From positions 930,001 through 994,000 of the forward strand of contig NZ_CP069163.1 in assembly GCF_018802765.1 (NCBI RefSeq): a DNA stretch of 64,000 nt. Direction: 5' to 3'. How positions within the stretch are numbered: position 1 is the stretch's first letter; each line of letters begins with the position of its first letter. The notes under the pieces were generated by a model. That model was not told the DNA's origin. It ran no database searches and saw only the letters and a program-made list of their open reading frames with translations. This stretch comes from Paludibacterium sp. B53371. GTDB lineage: Bacteria > Pseudomonadota > Gammaproteobacteria > Burkholderiales > Chromobacteriaceae. Made by a program: the position numbers and the translations under genes. Positions 1 to 8,404 of this stretch are shown here, piece by piece.

Positions 1-750
1 AGCGATGTCGGTCGTGCCACCGTGGTGGGCTTCCTGCTGACTTCGGCGTTGCTGGTGGCGGTGTCGGTGCTGTCGCTGGGCATCATGAGCCAGCCGCAGC
101 TGGCCGGCCTGAAGAATCCGTCTGCCGCCGGTGTGCTGCAGCACGTCGTCGGGCCATGGGGGGCCGATCTGATCAACGCCTGCCTGATCATTGCGGTGGG
201 GGGGGAGCTGCTGGCCTGGACCATGCTGCCGGCTGAAATTCCTTACCTGGGCGCGCGTGACGGGGTCTTCCCGAAAATGTTCGGTAAGGTCAACCGCCAT
301 CAGTCTCCGGTCAATGCCCTGTGGCTGACCAATGGTCTGATTCAGGTGATGTTGCTGGTGACGCTGTATAGCTCGGCCGGTTACCTGGCCCTGCTGTCGC
401 TGGCCACCTCGATGGTGCTGATCCCTTATCTGCTGTGTGGTGGCTATGCCTGGATGGTGGCACTGCGCGGCCAGGGGTATCCCGCCGGTAGCCGGGCGCG
501 CAATCGCGACATGCTGATCGGCGTGCTGGCAACGGGGTACTGTGTCTGGCTGATTTATGCAGCAGGACTGAAATACCTGTTCCTGTCGATGATTCTGTAT
601 ACCCCGGGGATTGCCTTTTACTGGTGGGCCAAGTGGGAACGTGGCGAAAAGCCCTTCAAGGGCTTCGAGGCAGCGCTGGCCCTGTTCATGGCCGTGCTGG
701 GTGTGATCGCCTGCTTCATGCTGGCCCAGGGCAAGATCAGCCTGAGCTGA
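1..750 (+). CDS. Basic amino acid antiporter, ArcD/YdgI type (5' end cut off by the window)
   Basis: This is the C-terminal half of an APC-superfamily transporter; the frame is open to base 1, so the true start lies outside the window. Family members exchange basic amino acids across the inner membrane (arginine:ornithine, lysine or polyamine exchange). About six hydrophobic membrane segments are visible. The segment LPAEIPYLGARDGVFPKMFG followed by PVNALWLTN matches the conserved stretch of ArcD-type antiporters, where a released substrate gate precedes a helix rich in S and T. The end is a normal hydrophobic C-terminus and a hairpin terminator follows. The exact substrate cannot be read from this fragment; ornithine or arginine is favoured by family similarity only. 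Confidence 0.8.
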   Translation, partial: SDVGRATVVGFLLTSALLVAVSVLSLGIMSQPQLAGLKNPSAAGVLQHVVGPWGADLINACLIIAVGGELLAWTMLPAEIPYLGARDGVFPKMFGKVNRHQSPVNALWLTNGLIQVMLLVTLYSSAGYLALLSLATSMVLIPYLLCGGYAWMVALRGQGYPAGSRARNRDMLIGVLATGYCVWLIYAAGLKYLFLSMILYTPGIAFYWWAKWERGEKPFKGFEAALALFMAVLGVIACFMLAQGKISLS

Positions 751-795
751 GTGGGTCGGTTTCAGTTCGTCATAAGAAGGTTGTTTTGCTCCCTC

Positions 796-822
796 GCCGC
801 GGCACAGGCCGCGGCTTTTTTT
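796..822 (+). terminator. Rho-independent terminator of the antiporter gene
   Basis: A 7-bp stem (GCCGCGG, 796-802, with CCGCGGC, 809-815) is followed directly by seven T residues. It lies 46 bases past the antiporter stop codon. Confidence 0.85.
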
Positions 823-842
823 GTGTCGTGAGCATGGTCTGC

Positions 843-1631
843 CTACTGCGCCGGATGCTGGCGGCGGTATTGGTCCGGTGACACGCCGGCCAGTCGCTGG
901 AACATGGCGATGAAGGCCGAGGCGGTGCTGTAGCCGAGATCCAGGGCAATGTGCTGCACGCTCAGGTTCTGCTCCAGCATCGATAAGGCGGTCAGATATT
1001 TCAGGCGTTGTCGCCATTCGCTGAAGCTCAGTCCCAGTTCGCGCTGGAAGCGTCTGGCCAGGGTGCGTTCGGTGCTGTGCAGCCGGTCGGCCCATTGCGC
1101 CAGGGTGTCGTTATTGCCCGGCGCTTGTTGCAGTGCGCTCAGCAGGCGTGACAGCAGGGGGTCGTTGCTGGCCGGCAGGTAGCTGTCTGAGCACCGTGCC
1201 AGTTGCATCTGGTCCAGCAGTACATCGGTCAGACGCCGGTCGGCCCCGGTTTGCGGCACGTTCAGTCCGCGTGCGGCAAAGTCTTCCAGAATCGCCTTGA
1301 GGATCGGCCCCAGTTGCAGGGCGCAGGGTTGCGCAGGCAAGTCACGGCAGTAATCGGCATCGATATAGACCGAATGATGGCGGCCGCCTTGCAGGGTGTG
1401 GGCATCGTGTTCATGATCCGGCGGCGTCCACAGGCCATATTGTGGTGGCGCCAGAAATGGTCGGCCATCGATGGTCAGTGCCATCACGCCGCTGGCGGAA
1501 TAGCTGAGCTGGCCCCAGGGGTGGCGATGGCTGAGAAAGCGGTCATTGGTGGCAAATTCATTGAGTCGCAGATAGACCGGATAGGGCAGGGTCGTCAGGT
1601 CAGGCGGAAACAGCACGCTGCTGGCCGGCAT
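843..1631 (-). CDS. AraC-family transcriptional regulator with N-terminal cupin domain
   Basis: A 262-residue regulator. Residues about 20-110 form a cupin-like sensor domain (FLSHRHPWGQLSYSASGVM is the typical opening). Residues about 160-258 are the AraC double helix-turn-helix, including LARRFQRELGLSFSEWRQR in the first and the conserved IALDLGYSTASAFIAMFQRLAGVSPDQYRR in the second. It is divergent from the EamA exporter gene with a gap of 92 bases, the usual arrangement for a local regulator of an exporter (compare E. coli NimR/NimT, same cupin subtype). Control of the neighbour is inferred from this arrangement. The effector is unknown. Confidence 0.88.
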   Translation of the reverse strand: MPASSVLFPPDLTTLPYPVYLRLNEFATNDRFLSHRHPWGQLSYSASGVMALTIDGRPFLAPPQYGLWTPPDHEHDAHTLQGGRHHSVYIDADYCRDLPAQPCALQLGPILKAILEDFAARGLNVPQTGADRRLTDVLLDQMQLARCSDSYLPASNDPLLSRLLSALQQAPGNNDTLAQWADRLHSTERTLARRFQRELGLSFSEWRQRLKYLTALSMLEQNLSVQHIALDLGYSTASAFIAMFQRLAGVSPDQYRRQHPAQ

Positions 1632-1723
1632 GGCAGGCTTTCGGTATGGATTGTCTGGTTTGCATTATATCCCTTGAATCGGTCTGGCCGACAATACTGT
1701 CATTGTGATGACGGATATTTCTT

Positions 1724-2635
1724 ATGCGCGTTTCTGCCCGACACTATGTGCTGCCCTTGCTGGCGGTGCTGATCTGGGGTGGCAATACCATCGTGTCGAA
1801 GTTGTCGGCCGGCAGCATTGATGCCGCGGCGATTTCGTTTTATCGCTGGCTGATCGCTGCGCTGTGCATGACCCCCTTTGTCTGGCGCGACTGGCTGGCG
1901 CAGCGGGTGCTGATCCGCCGTCATGCCGGGCAATTGGTCTTGCTGGGGTTCCTGGGCATGGTGGCTTACCAGTGTCTGGCCTACCTGGCGGCCAAAACCA
2001 CCACGGCGACCAATATGGGCTTGCTGCAGGCCACGCTGCCGCTGCTGACGGTGGCGCTGTCGGTCCTCTGGCTGGGCGAGCGGGTGACGCGTGGCGATCT
2101 GGTCGGCGGTGTCCTGTCGCTGGTGGGACTGGTCTATCTGCTCAGCCATGGCGATCCGGCGGGCTTGCTGCGGCTGGGGGTGGCGCCGGGCGATGGCATC
2201 ATGCTGCTGGCCTGCCTGGCCTATGCCGCCTACAGCGTTTTGCTCAAGCGCTGGCCGATCGCGCTGAATCGCTGGGCCTCGCTGTGCCTGCAAATCTGGT
2301 GCGCGGTGGGGTTCCTGCTGGTGTATTACCTGGCGGCCGGTGCACCCGGTGTCCGTCTGGTCGCCCTGCCGCTGGTGTTGTATGCCGGCTTGCCGGCATC
2401 GTTGCTGGCGCCGATGTTGTGGCTGGCCGGGGTGCAGGCGCTGGGGCCGCAACGTACGGCCGCGCTGATGAATCTGATGCCGGTGATCACGGTGGCGATT
2501 GCCAGCCTGCTGCTGGGCGAATCATTGCACGCGTATCACCTGGTGGGTGGGGCGCTGGTGCTGGGCGGGGTGTTGCTGGTGCAGACCTGGCGCCAGCCCC
2601 TGGGCATGGCCCCGGTCAGGCTGCGAACGCTCTGA
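1724..2635 (+). CDS. EamA/DMT-family metabolite exporter
   Basis: A 303-residue integral membrane protein with ten predicted hydrophobic segments arranged as two EamA repeats (roughly residues 8-140 and 155-290). The repeat signature is visible at the start (LAVLIWGGNTIVSKL) and near the end of each half (LGERVTRGDLVGG, LGESLHAYHLVGG). Such proteins export amino acids, nucleobases or drugs from the cytoplasm. It is transcribed away from an AraC regulator that probably controls it. The substrate cannot be assigned from sequence. Confidence 0.88.
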   Translation: MRVSARHYVLPLLAVLIWGGNTIVSKLSAGSIDAAAISFYRWLIAALCMTPFVWRDWLAQRVLIRRHAGQLVLLGFLGMVAYQCLAYLAAKTTTATNMGLLQATLPLLTVALSVLWLGERVTRGDLVGGVLSLVGLVYLLSHGDPAGLLRLGVAPGDGIMLLACLAYAAYSVLLKRWPIALNRWASLCLQIWCAVGFLLVYYLAAGAPGVRLVALPLVLYAGLPASLLAPMLWLAGVQALGPQRTAALMNLMPVITVAIASLLLGESLHAYHLVGGALVLGGVLLVQTWRQPLGMAPVRLRTL

Positions 2636-2647
2636 GCGGCGCGCGGT

Positions 2648-3505
2648 TTACAACAGCGCCCACAGGCCGATGATCATCACCACGACCAGCACCACGGCCA
2701 GCACCTGGGTGGTATGGCGCTCCTTGTCGAGCGCCTGGTGCACGGCGTTGTTCAGTGATTCGATTTTTTCCATGCGTTGCTGCAGTTCGTGCCGATCCTG
2801 GTCCTGCTTGATCAGGGTCTGCAAAATGGCCTCGCCGCCGAATTCGGCAATCATGGTGCTTTCGCAGACACCAATCAGCCGGTTGACCTTGTCTTTGTAA
2901 TACAGACCGGAGCGCTGTTGCTCGTCGCTCCATTCGAAATCGAAGCCCTGCTTGGCGAAGAAGGCCTGTTTGTGCAGTCTTTCCGACTCGCTGGTACCGG
3001 CCTGAATCATCAGCATGCCGGGGCTGGCGCTGTATTCCGGATAGGTCCCCTTGACCCAGGCGATGACGGCCGCGAACAGGAAGTCATCCAGCCCGGCCCC
3101 CTGCAGGGTGTCGGTGATCAGGATGCCCGCCTTGGGGCCAAAGGTGATCGAGCGGCTCGGGTGGTCGACGCGGACCCAGGCACAGTTGCGGCTGGCGTGA
3201 AAGCGCGCCTCGTCTTCCGGAAATGCGCCCCAGCTGCCGTTTTGGTTGATGGCATAACCGCGGCATTGCACGCGGAAAAAGTCCGATTGCTGGGTGACGG
3301 CACGATTGCGCTGCAGGATGCCGTACAGCAGGACGCTGCTGTCTCGCTGCAACTTGATAATCGACTCCCCCAGCGGCATGGCGATGTTGGCCAGTGCGGT
3401 ATCGCTTTCCGGTGCCTTTATTTCCGTTGCGCTGGCGGCTTGTGCCGCGACATGTTCGGATGCGGGTTGGGTCATCGCCGAAGGTCTGCCAAGGGTAGTG
3501 GTCAT
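2648..3505 (-). CDS. Tail-anchored protein of unknown function, possibly GNAT-like
   Basis: The frame is open from 3661, but the first 50 residues look like non-coding sequence; ATG at 3505 (or 3475) gives a 285- or 275-residue protein. I do not recognise a named family. The middle contains AFFAKQGFDFEWSDEQQ, which resembles the end of GNAT acetyltransferase folds (helix then KxGF strand); this is only a resemblance. A charged, probably coiled-coil stretch (KQDQDRHELQQRMEKIESL) is followed by one hydrophobic segment, VLAVVLVVVMIIGLWALL, at the very C-terminus, so the protein is probably anchored by its tail with the domain in the cytoplasm. It converges with the EamA gene (12-base gap). The start is uncertain because no candidate has a clear ribosome-binding site. 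Confidence 0.6.
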   Translation of the reverse strand: MTTTLGRPSAMTQPASEHVAAQAASATEIKAPESDTALANIAMPLGESIIKLQRDSSVLLYGILQRNRAVTQQSDFFRVQCRGYAINQNGSWGAFPEDEARFHASRNCAWVRVDHPSRSITFGPKAGILITDTLQGAGLDDFLFAAVIAWVKGTYPEYSASPGMLMIQAGTSESERLHKQAFFAKQGFDFEWSDEQQRSGLYYKDKVNRLIGVCESTMIAEFGGEAILQTLIKQDQDRHELQQRMEKIESLNNAVHQALDKERHTTQVLAVVLVVVMIIGLWALL

Positions 3506-3681
3506 GCCAGTGCTGCGTCGCTCGTGTGCTTCAAGGGCTCTATCCTGCATTAAAAATGAACTGTTACAAAGCAATTTGCAAACAAAATGCCTATGACGTT
3601 GGATTTGGCGCAAAACAAGCTGGCGGATGGCCGTGGTCAAGGATGCCAGCTTCTTCGTCACAACATGTATAATGACGCACT

Positions 3682-3774
3682 GTCACCGGGGGTGCCGACG
3701 TCCATTCAGGGGCTTGTCGGCTGAGAAATACCCTGATTACCTGATCTGGTTCGTACCAGCGTAGGGAGCGTGAT
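3682..3774 (+). promoter_or_regulatory. TPP riboswitch aptamer (THI element)
   Basis: All conserved blocks of the thiamine pyrophosphate aptamer are present: GGGGGTGCC (from 3688), CTGAGAAATACCC (3721-3733), ACCTGATCTGG (3739-3749) and CCAGCGTAGGGA (3756-3767). A short closing P1 helix can form between GTCAC (3682-3686) and GTGAT (3770-3774). It sits 51 bases before thiB, as in thiBPQ operons of other proteobacteria. When thiamine pyrophosphate is plentiful it should switch off thiamine import. Confidence 0.96.
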
Positions 3775-3819
3775 CGGCACAGTTCGCTGCGGCCACGCTC
3801 CCGCGCCTTTTGGAGAGTG
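3764..3819 (+). promoter_or_regulatory. Expression platform of the TPP riboswitch (ribosome-binding-site switch)
   Basis: Two mutually exclusive stems can be read. GGGAGCGTG (3764-3772), part of the aptamer's 3' strand, is perfectly complementary to CACGCTCCC (3794-3802). The same CACGCTCC (3794-3801) can instead pair with GGAGAGTG (3812-3819), which contains the thiB Shine-Dalgarno sequence, in 7 of 8 positions. With TPP bound the aptamer holds 3764-3774, freeing the anti-Shine-Dalgarno strand and closing the ribosome site; without TPP the first stem frees it. No strong T-tract follows, so control of translation is more likely than termination. Confidence 0.75.
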
Positions 3820-3824
3820 TCCGA

Positions 3825-4838
3825 ATGAAGTTGCGCCAAGTTTGCCTCGCCGTTTCCCTCTGTGCCGCCGCGCTGTGTGCCCAGGCTGCCGATCTTCGTG
3901 TCATCACCCACAGTTCCTTCGATGTGTCCAAACCGCTGCTGGCGGACTTTGAAAAGCAGACGGGTATCAAGGTTCAGCTGATCAAGGGCGGTGATGCCGG
4001 CGAAATGCTCAACAAGCTGATTCTCACCCGCGCCAATCCGATCGCCGATGTGGTGTTCGGTCTGGACAATTCGCTGGTGGGCAAGGCGGCCAAGGCCGGG
4101 GTGATCGAGCCGCTGACGCTGAAATCCGATGGTCGCAAGGCACGTTACAGCTTGCCGGATGGTCTGGTGAGCACCGATTACGGTTATGTCACCCTGGTGT
4201 ATGACAAGGCCTGGTTTGCCAAGAGCAAGCTGGCGTTGCCAAAGTCGCTGGACGATCTGACCCTGCCGGCCTATCGCGATCTGCTGGTCGTGGAAAACCC
4301 GGCAACGTCCAGTACCGGTCAAGGTTTCCTGTATGCCACCATCGGTGCCCTCGGCGAGGACAAGGCTTTTGCCTTCTGGGGCAAGCTGCGCCAGAACGGT
4401 CTCAAAGTGGTGAATGACTGGAGCGCCGCCTATAACACCGAGTTTTCCCACAACGGCGGCAGCCGGCCGATCGTGCTGAGCTATGCGACCGATCCGGCGG
4501 CAGAAGTGGCTTTCAGTAAAGTCAAATTGACCGAGTCGCCGGTGGCGACCCTGCCGTTGTCTGGTGCCGTGTATCAGCAAGTGGAAGGTGCCGGCCTGAT
4601 CAAGGGCGGTCAGGCGCGTGCGGCGGCGGAGAAGTTCATCGCCTTCCTGCGTTCGGCACCCGTGCAGCAGGATCTGCAGACGACCATGTGGATGTATCCG
4701 GTGATGAGCGGTACGCCGCAGGCCCCGGTGTTCTCCTATGCCAAGGAGCCTGCCGCACACCAGACGCCGTCGGCTGAAACGCTCCGCAATAAGGGGCAAG
4801 GCTGGATCAAGCGCTGGACTCAGGTGGTACTCAAATAA
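3825..4838 (+). CDS. thiB: Thiamine ABC transporter, periplasmic binding protein ThiB
   Basis: A 337-residue periplasmic binding protein that captures thiamine (and phosphate esters in characterised homologues) for the ThiPQ importer. The start ATG at 3825 is 9 bases past a GGAG ribosome site and opens a signal peptide that should be cut after AQA at about residue 21 (mature ADLRVITHSSFD). The family core is clear: DFEKQTGIKV near residue 45, RANPIADVVFGLDNSLV near 75-90, and ENPATSSTGQGF near 160. It is first in the thiBPQ operon, directly behind a TPP riboswitch, which supports the thiamine assignment strongly. Confidence 0.95.
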   Translation: MKLRQVCLAVSLCAAALCAQAADLRVITHSSFDVSKPLLADFEKQTGIKVQLIKGGDAGEMLNKLILTRANPIADVVFGLDNSLVGKAAKAGVIEPLTLKSDGRKARYSLPDGLVSTDYGYVTLVYDKAWFAKSKLALPKSLDDLTLPAYRDLLVVENPATSSTGQGFLYATIGALGEDKAFAFWGKLRQNGLKVVNDWSAAYNTEFSHNGGSRPIVLSYATDPAAEVAFSKVKLTESPVATLPLSGAVYQQVEGAGLIKGGQARAAAEKFIAFLRSAPVQQDLQTTMWMYPVMSGTPQAPVFSYAKEPAAHQTPSAETLRNKGQGWIKRWTQVVLK

Positions 4839-4839
4839 G

Positions 4840-6372
4840 ATGCGTTCCATGCGTTGGCTGGCGTGGTTGCCGCTGGCCCTGTTGGCCGCGCTGGTGGTCC
4901 TGCCACTGGGGCGGCTGATCGCCGAAGGGGCCGGCGCGTTGTCGCTGGCCTTTTTGTCCGATCCTTATTATCGCTGGCGTTTGCTCTGGTCTGCCGGGCA
5001 GGCGCTGCTGACCTGTCTGCTGGCCCTGCTGTTCGGCGTACCGGTGGCCTGGACGCTGGCACGTCTGGAGTTTGCCGGCCGTCGCTGGCTGATCCGGCTG
5101 GGCATGTTGCCCTTTGTCATGCCGACCCTGGTGGCCGCCATGGGGGTGCTGGCCCTGTTCGGGCCGCAGGGGCTGACCGGCCTGCATGGCCAGGACACGC
5201 CCTGGCTGTTGCTGTATGGCAATCTGTTTTACAACTTGCCGCTGATGGTGCGTGCAGCCCAGGAAGGGTTTGCCCGTCTGCCGGCGCATCGTTTGCAGGC
5301 GGCGCGCTCGCTCGGCGCCAGCCCCTGGCGGGTGTTCTGGCGCATTGAGCTGCCCGGTGCCATGCCCTGGATTTGTTCTGCGCTGTGTCTGGTTTTTCTC
5401 TATTGCTTTTCCGGCTTTGGGCTGGCCTTGCTGCTCGGTGGGCAGCATTACGCCACCGTGGAGGTGGAGATTTATACCCTGGTGGCCTATGAGCTGAATC
5501 TGACCGATGCCAGTTCGCTGGCGCTGACGGTGTTGCTGGCCACCGGGCTGGCAGCACTGGCCTATGCCTGGCTGGAGCGGGTGCTGGCGCGTCCGCTGCG
5601 GGGTGAGCCGCAGGCGCGCGTGGCGGCGGGGGATGCCTGGCAATATGGCCTGCTGTGCCTGTCCTTTGTGTTGCTGGGCTTGCTGGCCCTGGCGCCGCTG
5701 GCGGCGATTGCCTGGCGGGCGCTGACGGCGGGCGCCGCCTGGCAGGTGCTGACCGAGCCGGAGGTCTGGCGGGCTTTGTACAATACGGCGCGCTTCACCC
5801 TGCTGGCTCTGCTGGGTGCCTGCCTGTTCGGTCTGGCACACGCCTTTGCCGCCCGTCGCAGTGTTTTGCTGGGGGCGCTGGCCTTCCTGCCCTATGCGGT
5901 GTCGCCTGTCTGTGTCGCCTTTGGTCTCTTGCTGCTGTATCCCGGATTGAGTGCCAGTCTGGTGATGTTGCTGGGGGCGTATACGCTGCTGGCCTATCCC
6001 TTCATCGCCCGCGGTTTGTCGGCGACACTGGATGCCGTTCCGGCACATTTGCCCCAGGCTGCCCGTTCGCTGGGGGCTTCGCCGTGGCGCGTGGTCTGGC
6101 GTGTGTTGCTGCCGCTGGCGGCGCCGGCATTGCGTCGCGGCATGGCTTTTGCCGCCGCGACGGCGCTGGGCGAATTTGCCGTCACGCTGTTTCTGTCCCG
6201 CCCGGAGTGGATGACCCTGACGACGCTGATCTATCAACGTCTGGGGCGCCCGGGGGACTTGAATCAGGAGAGTGCTCTGGTGCTGTCCTGCCTGTTGATG
6301 GGGCTGGCCATGCTGGCGTTTGTATTGATTGAATGGCAGCGCGAGGAGGCTGGGCATGCTGATCATCGATAA
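4840..6372 (+). CDS. thiP: Thiamine ABC transporter, permease ThiP
   Basis: A 510-residue inner-membrane permease, the channel of the thiamine importer. It has about twelve hydrophobic segments and two copies of the binding-protein-dependent transport (EAA) motif, AARSLGASPWRVFWRIELPGA at about residues 150-170 and AARSLGASPWRVVWRVLLPLA at about 405-425, which contact ThiQ. The near-identity of the two copies fits the fused two-repeat ThiP architecture. The start ATG at 4840 lies one base after the thiB stop codon, so the genes are translationally coupled; ATG at 4849 is an alternative. It overlaps thiQ by 17 bases. Confidence 0.94.
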   Translation: MRSMRWLAWLPLALLAALVVLPLGRLIAEGAGALSLAFLSDPYYRWRLLWSAGQALLTCLLALLFGVPVAWTLARLEFAGRRWLIRLGMLPFVMPTLVAAMGVLALFGPQGLTGLHGQDTPWLLLYGNLFYNLPLMVRAAQEGFARLPAHRLQAARSLGASPWRVFWRIELPGAMPWICSALCLVFLYCFSGFGLALLLGGQHYATVEVEIYTLVAYELNLTDASSLALTVLLATGLAALAYAWLERVLARPLRGEPQARVAAGDAWQYGLLCLSFVLLGLLALAPLAAIAWRALTAGAAWQVLTEPEVWRALYNTARFTLLALLGACLFGLAHAFAARRSVLLGALAFLPYAVSPVCVAFGLLLLYPGLSASLVMLLGAYTLLAYPFIARGLSATLDAVPAHLPQAARSLGASPWRVVWRVLLPLAAPALRRGMAFAAATALGEFAVTLFLSRPEWMTLTTLIYQRLGRPGDLNQESALVLSCLLMGLAMLAFVLIEWQREEAGHADHR

Positions 6373-7333
6373 GGTTTCGAAGCGTTTTGGCTCGCAGTGG
6401 CCGGCCCGCGACTTGTCTCTGACCGTCGGGCAGGGAGAGATTGTGGCCTTGCTGGGGCCTTCCGGCTGTGGCAAGAGCACCTTGCTCAAGCTGATTGCCG
6501 GTCTGGTGCAGCCGGATGCCGGATCGATCCGTTTTGCCGGGGAGGATCTGGACGGCGTGGCGCCCGAGGCGCGGCATTTTGCGCTGATGTTTCAGGATTT
6601 TGCCTTGTTCCCGCATTTGAATGTGCTGGAGAACGTCTGTTTCGGGCTGGTCGAGCGGCGAGTGCCGCGCGCCGAGGCGCGACAGCGTGCCGCCGGTCTG
6701 CTGGCGACGGTGGGGCTGGCCGGCTATGAGCGGCGACCGGTCGGGCAGTTGTCCGGCGGCGAGGCGCAGCGGGTGGCGCTGGCGCGGGCTCTGGTGACCG
6801 AGCCACGGCTGTTGTTGCTGGATGAGCCGTTTTCCAGCCTGGATGCCCACTTGCGGCTGGCCTTGCAGGCCGAGTTCCGTCAGCGTATCCGCGATCTGGG
6901 CATGAGTGCCGTGCTGGTGACGCATGATCGTCAGGAGGCCTTTGCCATGGCGGATCGTATTGCGCTGCTGCATGAGGGACAGATCCGGCAGTGTGCCGCC
7001 CCGGCCAGCTTGTTGTCCTCGCCGGTCGACAGCTGGGTGGCCCGCTTTATTGGTTTTGAGAATGTCGGGCCGGACTGGGCGCTGCCGGCGGCAGCCTTGC
7101 AGCTGGATGCCCAGGGTCGGGATGCTTGCATCGACAGTGTGATGCCACAGGCGGAGGGGGTGCGGCTGACCCTGAATCAGGCCGGGCAGCATTACATCAT
7201 GAGTCTGTCTGGTCGCGAGCTGGCGGCGCTCGGCGCTTCACTTCAGCCCGGCAGCGAGATTGGTTTGCAGATCGATGAGTCTCGGCGCCTGCGTTTCAGC
7301 AAGGTGAGCACGGCAGCCGATTACAATTATTAA
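6356..7333 (+). CDS. thiQ: Thiamine ABC transporter, ATP-binding protein ThiQ
   Basis: The 325-residue ATPase that powers thiamine uptake. Walker A GPSGCGKST is at about residue 34, the Q-loop in MFQDFALFPH at about 78, signature LSGGEAQRVALARAL at about 135, Walker B LLLLDEPFSSLD at about 155 and the H-loop VTHDRQEAF at about 190. Typical ThiQ proteins stop near 230 residues; this one has about 90 further residues ending in a TOBE-like segment, as in iron or sulfate importers. A strong GAGGAGG site precedes the ATG at 6356 and start and thiP stop overlap. Operon position after the TPP riboswitch decides the thiamine assignment. Confidence 0.92.
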   Translation: MLIIDKVSKRFGSQWPARDLSLTVGQGEIVALLGPSGCGKSTLLKLIAGLVQPDAGSIRFAGEDLDGVAPEARHFALMFQDFALFPHLNVLENVCFGLVERRVPRAEARQRAAGLLATVGLAGYERRPVGQLSGGEAQRVALARALVTEPRLLLLDEPFSSLDAHLRLALQAEFRQRIRDLGMSAVLVTHDRQEAFAMADRIALLHEGQIRQCAAPASLLSSPVDSWVARFIGFENVGPDWALPAAALQLDAQGRDACIDSVMPQAEGVRLTLNQAGQHYIMSLSGRELAALGASLQPGSEIGLQIDESRRLRFSKVSTAADYNY

Positions 7334-7379
7334 TGCTTTGTCATGCGGTTTTACCGAGGCTGATGCTAGCCTGAGCGGC

Positions 7380-7955
7380 ATGACAACGTCCGCCATCCCC
7401 TCTTTTGATACGCCTCGCCTGCAGTTGCTGCCATTGGACGGCAGCGAACAGCAGGCGATTTTTCATCTGTATTCGCATCCGGATGTCAGTCGGCTGTTTG
7501 GTCAGGATTGCATGACGGAACCGGCGCAGGCGCGCTATTGGCTGGATGTGCAGGCGCAGATGCGCCAGCTCAATCTGGGGGTGACCTGGCTGCTGCGGCA
7601 CAAGGCGAGCGGCGAGTGCATCGGCACGTTCAGTTTTGATGGCATCAACCTGCAATGGCACAACGTCGGGATCAGTTATGCCCTGCACCCCGACTTCTGG
7701 CATCAGGGGCTGATGAGCGAGGCCATGGCGCCGCTGCTGGCCTGGGCCTGGACCGGAGGGCTGGGGGTGAAGATGCATCGGGTGCAGGCGCTGGTTTTTC
7801 CGCAGAATGCCGCGTCGGTGGCCACTTTGTCACGGGCGGGCTTTGTGCGGGAAGGGCAGCGTCTGGGCCTGGTGTTCTGGCAAGGGCAATACTGGGATCT
7901 GGACAGCTACTGTCTGCTCAGTCCGCTGGCTGCGGCGCCAACTGACACACCGTAA
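7380..7955 (+). CDS. GNAT-family N-acetyltransferase, RimJ/RimL-like
   Basis: A 191-residue acetyltransferase. The opening FDTPRLQLLPLDGSEQQAIF and the later GISYALHPDFWHQGLMSEA and FPQNAASVATLSRAGFVREG are the standard landmarks of the RimJ/RimL branch, which transfers acetyl groups from acetyl-CoA to amino groups of proteins or small molecules. It follows thiQ by 46 bases but has no evident thiamine link. Its 3' end overlaps the convergent deacylase gene by 38 bases. The substrate is unknown. The upstream in-frame codons back to 7338 include a TTG/GTG-rich stretch without a ribosome site, so ATG at 7380 was chosen. Confidence 0.85.
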   Translation: MTTSAIPSFDTPRLQLLPLDGSEQQAIFHLYSHPDVSRLFGQDCMTEPAQARYWLDVQAQMRQLNLGVTWLLRHKASGECIGTFSFDGINLQWHNVGISYALHPDFWHQGLMSEAMAPLLAWAWTGGLGVKMHRVQALVFPQNAASVATLSRAGFVREGQRLGLVFWQGQYWDLDSYCLLSPLAAAPTDTP

Positions 7956-8397
7956 CCCAGGTGCCGTCTACAATCTGCTGCAGTCGGGCCGGCGAGACCC
8001 GTACCGCGGTATGGGTGCCACCGGCGGCCGGCATGACTTCTTCGAAATCCTGCAACGAGGTATCCAGATAGACCGGCAGGGGCTGGGCCAGCCCGAAGGG
8101 GCAGACGCCGCCGACCGGATGGCCGGTCAGTGTTTCGACCTCATGGGCGCCGAGCATCTTGCCTTTGCCGAATGCTGCCTTGAACAGGCGGTTGTCGATG
8201 CGGGCATCGCCCCGGGCGACCAGCAGTACCACGCGACCGTCGCCCAGCCGGAAGGCCAGGGTTTTGGCAATACGGCCCGGTTCCACGCCGTGCGCTTCTG
8301 CCGCCAGTGCGACGGTGGCGGTGCTGGTCGTCAGTTCGATGATCGGCAATTCGATCTGACGGCGTGCAAATTCGGCGCGGACGCTTTCCAGACTCAT
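7918..8397 (-). CDS. YbaK/EbsC-family aminoacyl-tRNA deacylase-like protein
   Basis: A 159-residue single-domain protein of the YbaK/ProX editing family, which hydrolyses mischarged tRNA (for example Cys-tRNA(Pro) or Ala-tRNA(Pro)) in trans. Characteristic blocks are GRIAKTLAFRLGDGRVVLLVARGDARID (with the conserved lysine), AFGKGKMLGAHEVETLTGHPVGGVCPFGL, and the terminal DGTW. The start ATG at 8397 lies 7 bases after the lrp stop, and its AGGAG ribosome site is inside the end of lrp, so the two are co-transcribed. The 3' end overlaps the convergent acetyltransferase gene. Exact tRNA specificity is not readable. Confidence 0.88.
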   Translation of the reverse strand: MSLESVRAEFARRQIELPIIELTTSTATVALAAEAHGVEPGRIAKTLAFRLGDGRVVLLVARGDARIDNRLFKAAFGKGKMLGAHEVETLTGHPVGGVCPFGLAQPLPVYLDTSLQDFEEVMPAAGGTHTAVRVSPARLQQIVDGTWVTVCQLAPQPAD

Positions 8398-8404
8398 TGA
8401 TCGT

